From NCBI GenBank assembly GCA_033725935.1, contig MU867113.1, positions 205,975-269,974 of the forward strand: DNA of 64,000 nt, read 5' to 3'. The position numbers and the translations under genes are program-made. This stretch comes from Cladorrhinum sp. PSN259. Taxonomy: Eukaryota; Ascomycota; Sordariomycetes; Sordariales; Podosporaceae. Every line of letters starts with the position of its first letter. The stretch's first letter is position 1. This document shows, one piece after another, positions 30,397-41,989 of the stretch. The notes under the pieces were generated by a model that had not been told where the DNA came from, made no database searches, and was given only the letters and a program-made list of their open reading frames with translations.

Positions 30397-30460
30397 CGCT
30401 TGGGTACACGGCTTGGGTACATGGCTTGGGTACATGGTTTGGGTACATGGCTTGGAGAAC
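30397..30460. repeat. 13-bp minisatellite, about five units
   Basis: Units of GGCTTGGGTACAT occur in tandem at 30397, 30410, 30423, 30436 and, partly, 30449. Two central units are identical and the outer ones differ by one or two bases. It lies just past the small secreted peptide gene. Because 13 is not a multiple of 3, coding is unlikely. Confidence 0.8.
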
Positions 30461-31044
30461 AGGACATGGAATGAACTGTACGATAGGAAATGAATGGGCA
30501 AATGGGCAAATGAGCAGCGAAACTGGCTTTGGCTTTGGCAGTCATGGACATGCATTTACTTTTGTATTTCTTACACATATACCTTATTGGATTATTGGAA
30601 TATTTGACTATATGAGGGGAATTACTACGAACAGGGGTTGTGTTGTTGTACAAAAGAAACGGAGAAAAAAACCTGGTATCTTTTTACTTTTTAATTGAAC
30701 GCAATCTTTGGGAGATCGATCGATCTAAAACGGGATGCAACCATTTGTGTGCAGCTCGGGTTTCGATGCGCAATGACGATTGGGCGTAGATGTTGTGTTG
30801 CTCTTACCGTTCCACGATTGGCTGCATCACTCGATCGGTGACATCATTTCCCCTCGTCTTTGACCGAGCTCCTCTTCCAACAACAACTTGGAAAACATGC
30901 TCTCCTTTTAAAGTTGTCCCAAACCCTTCTCTCCTCTCTAGAAAAGAAAACCCTTTTTCTATCATTAAATCTTTGCAAGAAAATATCAAATCAGAAAAAA
31001 TTTCAAACAACCAACCTACACACACCACAACCTACTTTACCAAA

Positions 31045-31445
31045 ATGGATTTCCTCAACAAAGTAACAGGCGGCTCTCAGAAGCAGTCCACCCAGGACCA
31101 AACCAACCCCACCAAGACCACAACTAGCAATAACGCGCCCACCGGTGGCGGTGGTGGCTTAATGGATAAGTTCAACTCGATGGCCGGCGGCGGCAAGCAG
31201 AGCGAGAAGAACGAGGACGCTGTTGACAAGGGTACGTTATCCTCCACTAGTTCTACTGTCGCGCATCGCTAACAATTCCCTGCAACACAACAGGCGTCGA
31301 TCTCTTCCAGCAGCACGTCCTAGGCCAAGGCGACCAGAGCAACGAATCTGCCATCGAGCAGGCCAAGGACGAGCAGATCTCGGACTTTATTCGCAAGCAG
31401 TACAAGGGCTCGACGGGCAGTGATCTCCCTGTTGCGGACAAGTGA
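31045..31445 (+). CDS. Small hydrophilic Gly-rich protein, possibly stress-related
   Basis: Exons 31045-31231 and 31294-31445 give 112 residues. The intron (31232-31293) has a GTACGT donor, a GCTAAC branch and CAG acceptor. The N-terminus MDFLNKVTGG is followed by a polar Thr/Gln/Asn stretch, Gly5, LMDKFNSMAGGG and then the second exon, GVDLFQQHVLGQGDQSNES, and QAKDEQISDFIRKQYKGSTG. The sequence resembles a group of short, hydrophilic fungal proteins with amphipathic helices that are often induced by stress; I cannot name a function. There is no signal peptide or membrane segment. A pyrimidine-rich leader precedes the ATG. Confidence 0.65.
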
Positions 31446-31721
31446 ATTTTTTTCAATTCAATCATTTGACTTGCACGTCGACTGGCCAGGGGGGGGGGGG
31501 CATGATTAGGAACGAATTAATGAATATAAAAACACGTCTTTTTATTATGACCAAGCTTTCCCTGCTGAGAGAAAACTCTTGATCCCCCAAAAATCACAAA
31601 AAAAAATATCCCTCCGCCTCTAAACTAAAGTTCCTTTAAAACAGCCAGTCTGGTGTTTTTATGTTTTGTGAATCTCCAAAAATCTTTTCCAGAGTGATGA
31701 TGACAACCTGCATTGTTTTGT

Positions 31722-32158
31722 CTAGTTGACCTTGGCCTGGTTGAGGTTGCGGATGATGGCGGCACCATCGAAGAAGCCGCCGCCGGGTGCCTTGGCGCGG
31801 CAGAGGTTCTTGCCGCGCTCGATGATGTTGTTGACGCACTGGATGTTGCTGTTTGCGACGCAGCTGAGTCTCGAGCCGCCTGTTGAAATTGCACAACAGA
31901 TTAGTACACGAATTTCTTTCATCTGTGTAGGCATCTTGATGGGTACTCACAGTTGTTGCCACCGGGAACGCAACGTCCCTGCTGGCCATTGATCACGCAA
32001 GAGTCCTGCTTGACAGAAGTATTGGCGACGCAGCAGGTACCGTTTGGCACGGGGCGGTTTCCGTTCTGACGAGCCTGGATGGCGGCGCCGTTGCCCTGGG
32101 GCATGGCAGCGGCGACGGCGGCCATGGCGAGAACGATGGTGGTGAGAGAGAACTGCAT
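31722..32158 (-). CDS. Secreted protein with eight cysteines
   Basis: Exons 32158-31951 and 31879-31722 give 121 residues. The intron (31950-31880) has a GTGAGT donor and CAACAG acceptor and splits a cysteine codon. A signal peptide (MQFSLTTIVLAMAAVAAA) is followed by a short propeptide ending near QARQ. The mature part holds eight cysteines: a CC pair (NGTCCVANTS), then DSC, GRC, NNC, LSC, IQC and NLC. The C-terminal part (FFDGAAIIRNLNQAKVN) has no cysteine. The even count and a CC pair suggest four disulfides, but the spacing does not match hydrophobins. It could be an effector or antimicrobial protein. Its 3' end faces the gene ending at 31445. Confidence 0.65.
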
Positions 32159-32894
32159 TTTGATGGTTGTGGGAAGAAATTTGTTGTAGAGAATGAAAAC
32201 ACCAGAACTTTTAGAGATAAAAAAAAAAAAAGAACCGGCCGGCGGTAAGGATCGAATAAAGGAACGTTTATTTAGAAAAGGGTGGAAAAGAAAGTTTTTT
32301 TGTGAAATGGAGGATAGACGGTTTTGTTTGTTGGACTCGAAGACTAGCTTGAAGAAAAAAAGAAGAGAGAAAACAACTTGAAAGGGAAATCTTGATTCTC
32401 TTATACTTCATCCCATCTCTTGGACTCTCCGCCGATGGTCACCTTACCCCGTGCATTAGGGGCCATCGTCAAATTGCAAGGTGGTGTAAGTGGTTACCGC
32501 CCAGGGATAGAGTTTCGATCGCATATCGACATGAGACGTCGTGGATCCCCCAAAGTGGAGTCTTGGAATCCAGGATGGTGGTAGTGTCGGGGGTCGTAAT
32601 GGTTGGGATCAGGGGGTTTCAGGGGCTTTGGTGTCAAATGCCAGCAGACTCACCATCGTCGCGCTAACACACATAGCCTCCCATGCCAATGCTACCCTTT
32701 GTTTCGAGCGTCAAATCCCACCCTTTTTGGTTTAGTGTAGGGCTCTGTTCACAACGCTTGATGCAATACAGAGAGATCAGTCGATCGGCAACATGTTCCG
32801 GGAATCTTTTCGGAATGTGGATCATGCAGGGTGATGCGAGTCTGCGAATCCGGGGTGGAATGCACTTGCGATGTTCCAAAACGGACGTCATGCT
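32159..32894. other. Intergenic
   Basis: A-rich leader sequence of the eight-cysteine protein gene (A12 run near 32220) passes into unrecognised sequence. No gene is seen before the HET relic. Confidence 0.4.
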
Positions 32895-35022
32895 TCAGAT
32901 GATCGTAACAATGCGAACCAAATCAGACAGCCGAGGGTCGTCAAGGTCGACACGAAGTTCAACCCCAGCACCAACGCTTACTATGTAGCTCAACCCCAAA
33001 TCGATGACTGAGAATACCGCAAAACCACGACGGCGAGGACTCCTCTTCAAAAGTGCCGAGTCTCCTAAATCTTTGTCCACCTGCCTCCCCGACTCGCGCT
33101 TCCAAGAGCATCAGCCCCGCAGCTCGGCAATAGAGGTTCCAAGTACGCGAGATATAAAGAAGGAGAAACTTTGTGTTTAAAGTCCGCAGCTGCTCCATCT
33201 CTTCCCGGCAGCCGGGGTGGACTTTGACTGTGTAAGAAAACTTCTGACCGTAAACTTTTTGCACCACCTCCTCCATTGCCGGGTCGCAAATCGTCCCTTT
33301 ACCCAATGTCGGTCTGCCGTATTGGTTAATACCATGACAAGAAGCGGGCACCGCGATGGCGCGAACCCGTAACTCTCTGGACGTGAAGCTGTGCAACTTA
33401 GCGTCTAGATCATCTGACTTCATGGAGGCACCAATGAGATCAACAAGGGCTCTATAATTCCAATGTAGCTCATCATCAAAGTATCGCCGCTCCGCAACGA
33501 TGGAACCATCGATACTAGCCCAGGACCACGACGGAGCATGATAGAGCCGCGGTTTTCGAGGAGAACCTGGGCCCTGGCGCTAGGTCAATAGTTCACCACA
33601 GAAGCTGCTTGGCCAAGTCTTTCTTCTAAAGGCCAGCCAGGTATGTATCTACTGTTCCTCGACGGTGCGACCCAGCGAGCGAAGCGCAGGCCATCATCTT
33701 GTCAGATGCGTGCGTGAGCGCACACTTGGATTATATCTGAACACCACGACTGGCGGTTGTGCCCTTCCATGTTGTGGTTAAGTCTTGGTTTCAGACTCGC
33801 AGACGGGGAGCGCACCGTCCAGACGTATTCATCCTTCCACGCACCTTCTGGAAACCCGCTAGGAAACTGTTCCGGGGCAAAAAGTTCAGCGCACTCCCAG
33901 TACACTTGGTTCCTCGTAAATGACAGCTGCCGTGTTGCTAGGCATCGTTCCTGGACAACCCAGCCGCGCTTGTTAAGTAGAGCATCGTAAACAAAATCAC
34001 GGTCGTACAGCTTGGAAAGTGTGGCATGATATTGCTTCGAACCTATCGCAATGGTACTCCCTACCAGTGCGAACGGATCTCTCACATTGAAACACCCTCG
34101 CGTGCCATCCGCAGCCCACGCAGCTGCAACGTTGCATCGGGCTCCCCCGTATATCACTGCCATCTGTGGTGACTGCTCCAACCAGTCCTTCCTGTTTCCC
34201 TGGATGATGAAGAGTGAGTCGATCCATATGTGTTGATATCCAAGTAAAAGTTTTATCTCGAAGGCATCCCTGTTACCCTGTATGTCTTGGGAAGAAGAGA
34301 GACGGGAGATTCGGACTGGAGAGCGGAAATATTGGCATCTTTCAACGTGTGAGGCTGAGAGTGACGTATTCGACGGAGTTCACCGGGTTCGGAAAGACAA
34401 GACACCACTCTGGCTCGGGTTTGCTGTCAAGTGATCGAATGATTTTGATAAGCCGCTTGGGCTGGAAGCCGTGGTTGGCATCCAGAGAGCGACACAGAGA
34501 GTGCGTGTCTTTGCAGGTGCGAAACCAGTGATTCCACAGATGTGGCATTGAGGACGTCGAATTTGAGAGAGTTTCAGGTTCCGGTCTTGGTAATTGAGTC
34601 CCATTGGCTTGGGTGTCTTCTGGAATTTCCCAAAAGTAAAAGGACTGTTGCCACCCTAAGTTCCACACCCTCTTCAGATTGGGACCCGACATCGTGATAC
34701 CGCGCACATCTCTCAGGCCACCTATGGTAAAGCTAATACCGGTAGATAGCAATCCTAAACCATCAAAACCACGCTTGGTTGCTAGATATATGATATAAGC
34801 AACCTCTTTGGAAAACCCCTCAAAGGCATTGTGCGCCACTCCATCTTGTTGACGCTCTCTGACAACTTCCATGTTCTTCAGGCCGTCCCTCCACTTCAGA
34901 ATATGATACCAAACATTTCGACAGACAAAACATCCAAGCTTGATGGAATCGTAGAAGGTCACGGCGTCCAAGCTCTTGTGAATGGTGAATTTGCGCGTGA
35001 TAGATTCGTCACCTACATCCAT
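32895..35022 (-). pseudogene. HET-domain gene, decayed
   Basis: Pieces of a heterokaryon-incompatibility (HET) protein can be read on the minus strand. 35022-34342 codes the upstream region ending in EYVTLS, where the invariant HCWG should follow but is missing. A shifted frame then gives LKDANISALQ...VSLLPKTYR. A further shift near 34275 leads to HIWIDSLFIIQGNRKDWLEQ (WIDSLCIIQ is the family norm), VIYGGARCNVAAAWAADG and LNKRGWVVQERCLATRQLSF. After the stop at 33702 the frame shows DLAKQLLW, a Trp-to-TAG at 33628, a one-base loss and a CGA-to-TGA-like stop. The conserved APSWSWASIDGS block near 33510-33545 follows. The 3' end is frameshifted again before VRIVTII. HET proteins trigger cell death in non-self fusion; this copy cannot be functional. 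Confidence 0.85.
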
Positions 35023-35626
35023 ATCGTCCCATTCGCGTGATGTGTCTGATTCGCCATCTCTGCAGGCCGGCTGCTTTTCTTCACAGTTGTCTAGGTTCTA
35101 TGGCTCTATTGGATTTACTCCGTTGTACCAGTCCACCCTGTTCAGCGCATAGGAGATTCGAGTCTAACATCGCTCGCAGAGCATAATGGCACGCTGTCAT
35201 CGATCTAGTAACTGAACAAAAGTGGAACTTTGGTTGTAATTAGTCGAAAGACTAACATCCAGGTTCCAAGGGGAATCTGGGAACAAGAACTGTCTAAATG
35301 CAGCCTGATACAGCCTTGACCATGGGCCAGAGACTGTGGCGCAGGTCCAACCTTTACGCGCCGCTGCACGATAACGTGCAACAAAATAGCGCAAGCCTGC
35401 GGGTGGACGCACATTCTCATTGAAACTGCATAGAATCATTGCGCTTCATTGGCTGAGTCCTTCTGTAACTGCAGTCCCATAAAAGACGGGCTGGATGTGT
35501 GAATGCAAATAAAGATCTGGTAGGTTGGACGGCCCGTTCGAGCCAGCCCCTCGTTTTCCTTTCTAATCTCGCTACCACAGTGCCAAACACAAATCTATTG
35601 CGTCCATAAAATGACCGAGGGGCAAG
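35023..35626. other. Intergenic
   Basis: This lies between the HET relic and the hydrolase-like gene. No recognisable coding sequence or repeat is seen. Confidence 0.4.
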
Positions 35627-38020
35627 TCAGCGCGGAGTCGGAGCCGGGCTAGCTGAGGGAGGTGGCGTGTCAAAGGTCACTCGTCGTCTGGGTCCAGACG
35701 ATTGTTGTTGGCCGTGACTTTGTGGTTCTCCAGACCCCGTGCCTGCGTCAGAGGTGGTCTTGGTTGTAGCTGTGGACGGAGGCTTTGTCTGCCCAGTTGC
35801 TACCGTCTTCTCGGTAGCTTTTGATGCCTGAGAAATATCCGAGTCTTGGTTGACCTCTGATTCGGAGCTGGGTGGGCTTCTTCCAGAAGTATATTGGTAT
35901 AATCGGCTGACTTCTCGTAGAGGCTTCCGTGGTCCCTCGGCAGACCTCACGCGGCCGTCTTCTCGTACTACTAGTTCAGATAGCTCTCCTGTTTCCTGAT
36001 AATCTGTATGTCCGACTGGGAAGATAGCACTCAAATGGCTTGCCCCACTGGAAGTCAAGTGCTGCGATGACGGTAGCCGGAATATGGTCCCCCGGATTTC
36101 CGATCTGTTCACTTGATCTAGCACCCCTATTTGAGCCACAGGGTCATCCTCATACGAAAAGTGCTCGATATGCGACACGCCGCTGTTCCCTCTGTTATCG
36201 CCACCGACGGGCGGATTCTGGCATTTAAACTCAGTGCAGAAAGCCCCTGCAACTGTCAGCACAGCTTCTCTTCTCAATGATATCGATAGGCATATATCCT
36301 CTTACCAAAAGTGTAGACTTCGACCTTATGTAGGTTTTTTCTGTGTTGTGATTTGAAGAGAAGATCTATAATGATACCAAGAGAGGTTGCCCCACCTCCG
36401 TGAGCCAGGAGCACGACATTGGTTACCTTTGGGTCCGATATGGCCCGGAGAATCAAGTCGAGGCTGTTCCGTATATCCTGCGTGATAGGCACCATGTGTG
36501 GTGCTCTACGAATTACAACATCATGGATAGGATCTAACAGTAACCCAGACCTTCGGGTGTAGTAGATTAGTGGAGAGTTTCAATACGATCATCTGACAAG
36601 ATATAAACTCACGTCGAAGTTGGAAGACCTATTACTGGGCGGCCAAAGTTACTCGACAACCAGTGTAGTCTGGCTCGGACACGCGAGGCGCTGGTAAGAG
36701 AGGGTGAGTAATGTATTCAGGCGCAACATAAAGGTCTGAAATTGGGTAATCATACCTGACCCCAGAGCCGCTTATCAAAATCCAACGCTCAGACCGATGG
36801 GAAGGGTTTATCGGATATTCTGCGGTCGATGTCACGTAATAAGAGTGCTCTGGTGCAATCTGCAAGTTCGTCTCCATGTTCATCCGAGTGCACAGCGCAG
36901 TGTGTACCAGCCTGACAGCGAGGAGATATAGAATACTCATCCAAACAGGGTATACAAGGAGGATTGGTAATGTCACGAAAGATGTGACGTGTAAAATGAA
37001 AAGACAAAGCTGAAGGATTGCTCGTTGCAAGTTCCTCATCGTCAAGGGCAGTCCCTCACGGTAAAACAGAACGTCGTGTCCCCAACGAGACAAAAACAAA
37101 GTGCCATGTCGCAGGACAAATTTGATATCGGACAAAACGAGTGTCATAACAGAAGTCGAGCTGATGGCATATTCCCAACCGGTGGCAGTGCTATTTACGA
37201 ATCGATCCTTCTGCATAACGATGGATGGCTGTAATGATTGCTTGATGGATATGATTTTTTGCCTGAGAATCGCAAGCGGCCCCTCTGCTTCTCGGCCATT
37301 TGAGGGCAAGGTGCGATAGGTCTGGACCAGCGGCTGCAGCTCGGCCAGCTTGTGGATACCGTCGCTAATTGCATCGCAGCGCTGTAAAATGATAGCTTGC
37401 CAAATCAGATCCTCCGGCTCTGTTTCGCGCTTTGTAATTTCCTCGAGCAGGTCAGTAGCCTGAATCTCGAGTCGGACAATCGTCACTCCTAGAAGCCCTC
37501 TGAGCGCATGGCCCGGACTTGATTCACTGGCCAGTCTCTCAAGCCAAGACGCTTGGTGCAGTGGTAGACCAAGCCCGCATTCCTCTTCCCATATCTTAAA
37601 CCGTATGCAGTGCTCGATGAGAAGTCTCGGTAACGGCGAAAGCGTCTTGGGCGTTCGTGTGTCCGTACCGTCGGTATTTCTCGGTCGAGGAGGATAATCT
37701 TCGTTCGCGATCTTGTACAGTTGGGCAATCAGGACCCGACATTTTGACAAATTCTGTGACAGTCGCAAATAACGTGCTACGAGGTCGGGAAAAGCAGAGA
37801 GGATGTTGAAAGGCTCGGGGGGATATATCGCGGGATTCGAGCTGGCAAAGGTAATGTCTGAGCGGTCATCGGAGGCATTGGAATTATCCGAATCGTCCGA
37901 GTCGAAGTTGACGTCGTGACCGATTGGGACAATATATGGGTGAGGATCCGGGTCCGAGTCAGAAAAGCTCGATTCGTCAGACTTCTCAACCAAGACACCA
38001 GAGGATCTCTTCTCTCCCAT
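35627..38020 (-). CDS. Membrane protein with degenerate alpha/beta-hydrolase-like domain
   Basis: Exons 38020-36756, 36690-36613, 36550-36306 and 36246-35627 give 735 residues. Introns are 65, 62 and 59 nt, and each join restores blocks of a known fungal lipase-like family. Residues 1-80 are acidic and Ser-rich. A helical middle follows, then two membrane segments at about 335-372 (LCLFILHVTSFVTLPILLVY). After ERWILISGSGV the spliced sequence gives LHWLSSNFGRPVIG and DPKVTNVVLLAHGGGATSLG, where relatives have the nucleophile elbow HSQGG. KVEVYTFG and the HIEHFSYEDDPVAQIGVL block follow. The elbow serine is replaced by glycine, so catalysis is doubtful. The C-terminal 150 residues are Ser/Thr/Pro-rich. 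It is divergent from the HeLo-like gene at 249 bp spacing. Confidence 0.7.
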
Positions 38021-38269
38021 TTCTTGGTCAAGGAAGGAATCTGGCAGAGCGGTAGGTGTGGAAGAGAAACCTCATGGCCGATCAGCGGTTAAGGGCAAGA
38101 ACCTGACGGTCGTGGAAGGTACCCCGCATCTGATGTCGGTGACGAAGAGGGCAGGCAGGTGCGGCTGAATGCCTGTCCAGGCAGAAATCCTGTCCCATTT
38201 CGCGTTTAGTACCACCAAAAATTTCCATCAGTCCAAACTCAAGATTCTTTCAGATCTGCAACTACAACG
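38021..38269. promoter_or_regulatory. Divergent promoter between hydrolase-like and HeLo-like genes
   Basis: Only 249 bp separate the two start codons, so the promoters overlap and co-expression is plausible. No TATA box or named operator is clear. Confidence 0.55.
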
Positions 38270-40379
38270 ATGGAGGGGGTAACAGCCGCCGAAGCTGCGA
38301 TCGGAATTGTTGGCGCACTCAAAGCCACTGCAGATGCCACCAAGCTCTTCTACCTCAGAGCAAAGACAGCAGGCGAAACGCTGCAGGACATTCACATCTC
38401 GTTCCAGACATGCCACACAACCTTGGATCTCTGGATACGCTTCTGGGGCCTCCATAAAGGCGTCTCGCGCCGCTATCAGCAAACTCTGTGGGGCGAGGAA
38501 GGCATGCAGACCATAAATCTGCAACTAGCAAAGGTTCAAAGCCACATGGAAGATGTGAACCAGGAGTTGTCACCACTGCTCACTCGCGGTGGGATGGGTG
38601 AAAAGAATAAACGAGGCCTCAACTGGATTTCCGCTGCAGATTTACGTCAAAGTGCAGCAAAGGCCCAGAAAGCACTCAAGATGCGAGATCTCTTTTGGTT
38701 CGCAAGGGGCAAGGGTGATGACCTTTCAACACTCGTTACTCGTCTCGCCGCCTCTATTTCCGAGTTAAGGGAACTCTCAGTCACATGTTTCTCATTGATA
38801 CACGGCCCGGCACTGTTACAACATCCACCTGAGCGTTTGGCCAATGACATGAGGTTCGAAACGTTCATACGAGCTGTTCTGGACGCCAGAACCGGCGCGC
38901 GAATGTACTTTGAGGAGCTTTTTCGCCTGGTTCGGGAGACACTTCCGAAAGCACTCGGATCGCGATATCCAAAGACCGCCCAGCTGGATCTCCAAGTCGT
39001 CAAGCCCCAGTTTCAAACAGTCGATAAAGCACAAAGATCTGAACACATACAACTAAGGTATCATGTGTGTTTGAATCCTAGTAGCGAACTCCCACGATGG
39101 GAACCCTTACACATGCTAAGCGACGGCCCGCACAGATTTAGGTCCAATTTTGCAACTTCGCCCATTCGGACTTCGTTCTCCGCCGAGCCCGGGACGACCC
39201 CAGGAATATGGGACGCTTATGACGCAGCTCGCCAGTCCACAACTTCACAGTTCGTTATTCGAGACTCGCGCAGAAATGACACCGTAGCCTGGTTTCGAGC
39301 CCGCCCACCTCAGTCGTGGGAGCGCATATTTCCGCCTTTGACACCAGACCTACGGATTCAAGAGCAGTTGGCAGAACTCTTGCATCCACTTCCAACAAGA
39401 CACAACACGGGAAAATGGAGCCTGATCCATTTGCAAGACATGGGTTTCACCTTATCACAGCGTATCAGTCTAGCTCACAGAGTGATTCAAAGCTCATTGT
39501 ACCTGGCTGGAACACCATGGCTTTCCGGATTTGGATATGGCAAACGCTGTCTGATGCGGTCTTCGCCAGCTTGGAAAGACTCGGATGGAAAGATACACCC
39601 TTTAGCAGACCCCGAGCTCAGTGGGGAAGCACATCCGTTCATTATAGAAATCGACACCGACACCAACATACAGGAAAGTACGAGCTTCGATGCTCTTGTT
39701 CAACACCTCCGGTTCCTTGGGATTATAATGCTAGAACTCGGGATGGGAAAACTGGTTCAAGAGATCAAACGAGACTCGGCTGGGGTGGCATGCGAATTTG
39801 CTTTCAAGGATACACCTGCGTCAACCGGAAACTGCAGCGCAAGTATTGAAATGAGGGAGAAGGATGGAAAGGTGGCAAAGGTGCAAGGCAAGTCGGTGGA
39901 AAAGTTAAGTTGGTTACACTTTGCGATATATGTAATCCTGGTAGTCATTTCATGGGCTGGGTTTGGCAACCAGAAGGCGGCGGCGGTGCCTACCCTCGAT
40001 GAAGACGACACCTCGACAGCCAACACCATGCCAGCGTCCGAAGTCTACTTGCATCTCACCGTTCTGATGGGAGACTCATTTGCAACTGTGGTAAGAACCT
40101 TGATCAACACTCCAGGCCATGTGGGAGGTTTCTTAGCGAGCAATACCACGCCGTACTATGATGGAGGCATGTCTTATGAGGCTAGCAACACATTGGACGT
40201 CTTGAGGTGGTATTGGACAGAGATACAATCACGGTATGTTTTGCCCCGAATCGCAGTGGCAACGTTCGTTTTTTCTTGATCTAACACGAGAAACTTGAAG
40301 ATTGGACGAATTACACGACATTATGGCAAGTTCTCGAGTGGCTACGCCGGAGTCGTCAAGCATCGCTAGCTTTGGGTGA
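38270..40379 (+). CDS. HeLo-like N-terminal and DUF7580-like C-terminal protein
   Basis: Exons 38270-40233 and 40301-40379 give 680 residues. The intron is 67 nt (GTATGT donor, CTAAC branch, GAAG acceptor), and the frame is kept through an Arg codon. The N-terminus (EAAIGIVGALKATADATKLF, FQTCHTTLDLWIRFWG, then QQTLWGEEG) has the pattern of the HeLo/prion-inhibition helical domain of fungal cell-death effectors. From about residue 390 the block GKWSLIHLQDMGFTLSQRIS, LAHRVIQSSLYLAGTPWLSG, HPFIIEIDTD and LRFLGIIMLELGMGKLV is the DUF7580 pattern, a kinase-like fold seen in fungal NLR and HeLo proteins. A hydrophobic stretch at about 545-565 may be a membrane anchor. HeLo proteins form membrane pores on activation, which is knowledge of the family and not shown here. 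Confidence 0.7.
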
Positions 40380-40675
40380 GAAAGCTGTTGGACGTGGTCT
40401 GTGACTTTGTGGTCCCGCGATCATTGCTGTCTATTTTCCATTCAATTGTGAGTTCATCTCATTAATCAACACATCTACCGATTGGTTTTCAGTGTTGCAT
40501 TGGGGACCTTCCCAAGATGGAAAATTGTGCCTGCAGATCAGGTTGTTGGTCATTTTCCAGGTTGATCGTCACCAAATCTGACCAATGCGACGTCAACAAA
40601 TCATCGACGTCATCCCTCCCGCGCGCCCCCTTCAAGAAAGAAGCAGCGCCACTCCATGTTTCTCTCCACTATTGC

Positions 40676-41989
40676 ATGTTTTTCAATGCGCTTATTTCTT
40701 TTATACTTGTAGCTGTGGAGTGTCGAACCGTTTGACTTTCAATACTCAAGCTTCGGGCGAAGAGATGAGCGCCAATATTCTGGTCAGTAACGGCACCTGC
40801 TACTCAGCTGCGGGCGATGAGTTAGACAAAAGCTTTATCCCTTGCGGAAATTCCGCCTTTGGAGCTCAGACATGCTGCGGAGCGGGGGATATTTGTCTCA
40901 AGAATAATGCTTGTTTTGGGTATCATGGGAGCGGGTATGGAAGTGAGTTGACGTACCAAGCTGGATGCACCGATCCAGACTACAAGGATGGCAGCTGTCC
41001 AGATAAACATGGAATTGGTAAGTTATTGTGGCATCAACCCAAACATATTCTGTCACTGTCCGCAAAGTTACTGATAAAGCCATCTTGCAGACAACCCGTG
41101 GATTGGCCTAACGAAATGCAACGACGGCGACGGCCTCTGGGCACCCTGCCCCCAGGAAGGCAGCCCAGCAACACTTCGTCCTGGCTCTTACTGCAGCTGT
41201 ACCGCCGCGGCATCTACTACAATTGTGGTGTCAGGGTACACCAAGATTCCAGATGTCGCGTCGCTCCCAAAGACTACCGGAGGCACGATCAGTTTCTTCC
41301 CTGGCAACACGCCCACGGCGCCGAGCAATCCTCCCCCGGCAGAAACTACCGGCGGTAACAACAACGACCAATCTTCTTCCGGCCCGGGAGGTAACACATC
41401 ATCATCACGGGGTAACAATGGCTCGGCATCCCAAACTGGTGGCTCAAACACGTCAAGATCCTCAGGCACAGCGAGCTCTACCGGAAGTTCATCCAGCCAA
41501 ACTGGTGGAGCTGATCCTTCAGGTCCGGGTGGTGGCGGCGGTGGTCTGAATACTGGCGCAAAAGTAGGGATAGCAATTGGTGCTGTAGTGGGCGCTCTTA
41601 TCCTGCTGGGTGTGCTTATAGCCCTTTACCGGAAACGGAAGCGTCGGTATGGCGCCGGAGGGATCGAAGGAGGAAAACCTGGTCGGTCGAGGACGGTGCA
41701 TCTGCCCGAGCCGAGGGCCTCTGAGGCGGATTCGAACCCCGTGAGCGAGGTGGAAGGGAAAGCGGCAAGGCCATGGAGTATGAGAAGTGAGTTGGAAGGA
41801 AGCAAACCTGGTCAAGCGGCGGGAGTGAATGGGAAGGGTAAGGAAGGCGTGGCTGGAAGTAATGGGACGATGCCGGCGGAACTACCTGGTGACGGGGTGA
41901 CGGTGCCACATCATCAATTGAGTCCGGTTGCTGAGTTGCCTGGAAGTGAGAGGTGGGCTGACGAGGGCGGTGGTAGAGGGAGGGTATGA
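40676..41989 (+). CDS. Cys-rich, Ser/Thr-rich single-pass membrane protein A
   Basis: Exons 41091-41989 and 40765-41017 are well supported, with a 73-nt intron (GTAAGT...CTGAT...TTGCAG). The first exon is less sure: ATG 40676 with a 33-nt hydrophobic piece (MFFNALISFIL) joined over 40709-40764 gives 394 residues; alternatively translation starts at ATG 40765. The extracellular part has cysteine blocks NGTCYSAAG, FIPCGNS, QTCCGAGDICLKNNAC, TKCNDGDG, PCPQEG and SYCSCTA. A mucin-like Ser/Thr/Gly stalk leads to one membrane helix (KVGIAIGAVVGALILLGVLI) and a basic cytoplasmic tail beginning RKRKRRYG. This is the topology of fungal cell-wall sensors such as WSC/Mid2 proteins, and a sensing role is inferred only. 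Confidence 0.7.

Noticed and set aside
31487..31500. G13-type homopolymer run past the small hydrophilic protein gene
   Set aside because: Simple homopolymer with no evident function; likely slippage or sequencing artefact.
40585..40675. Upstream in-frame start for membrane protein A at 40585
   Set aside because: The extension has a basic, non-hydrophobic N-terminus unlike a signal peptide. The ATG at 40676 with a small intron is preferred, but remains uncertain.
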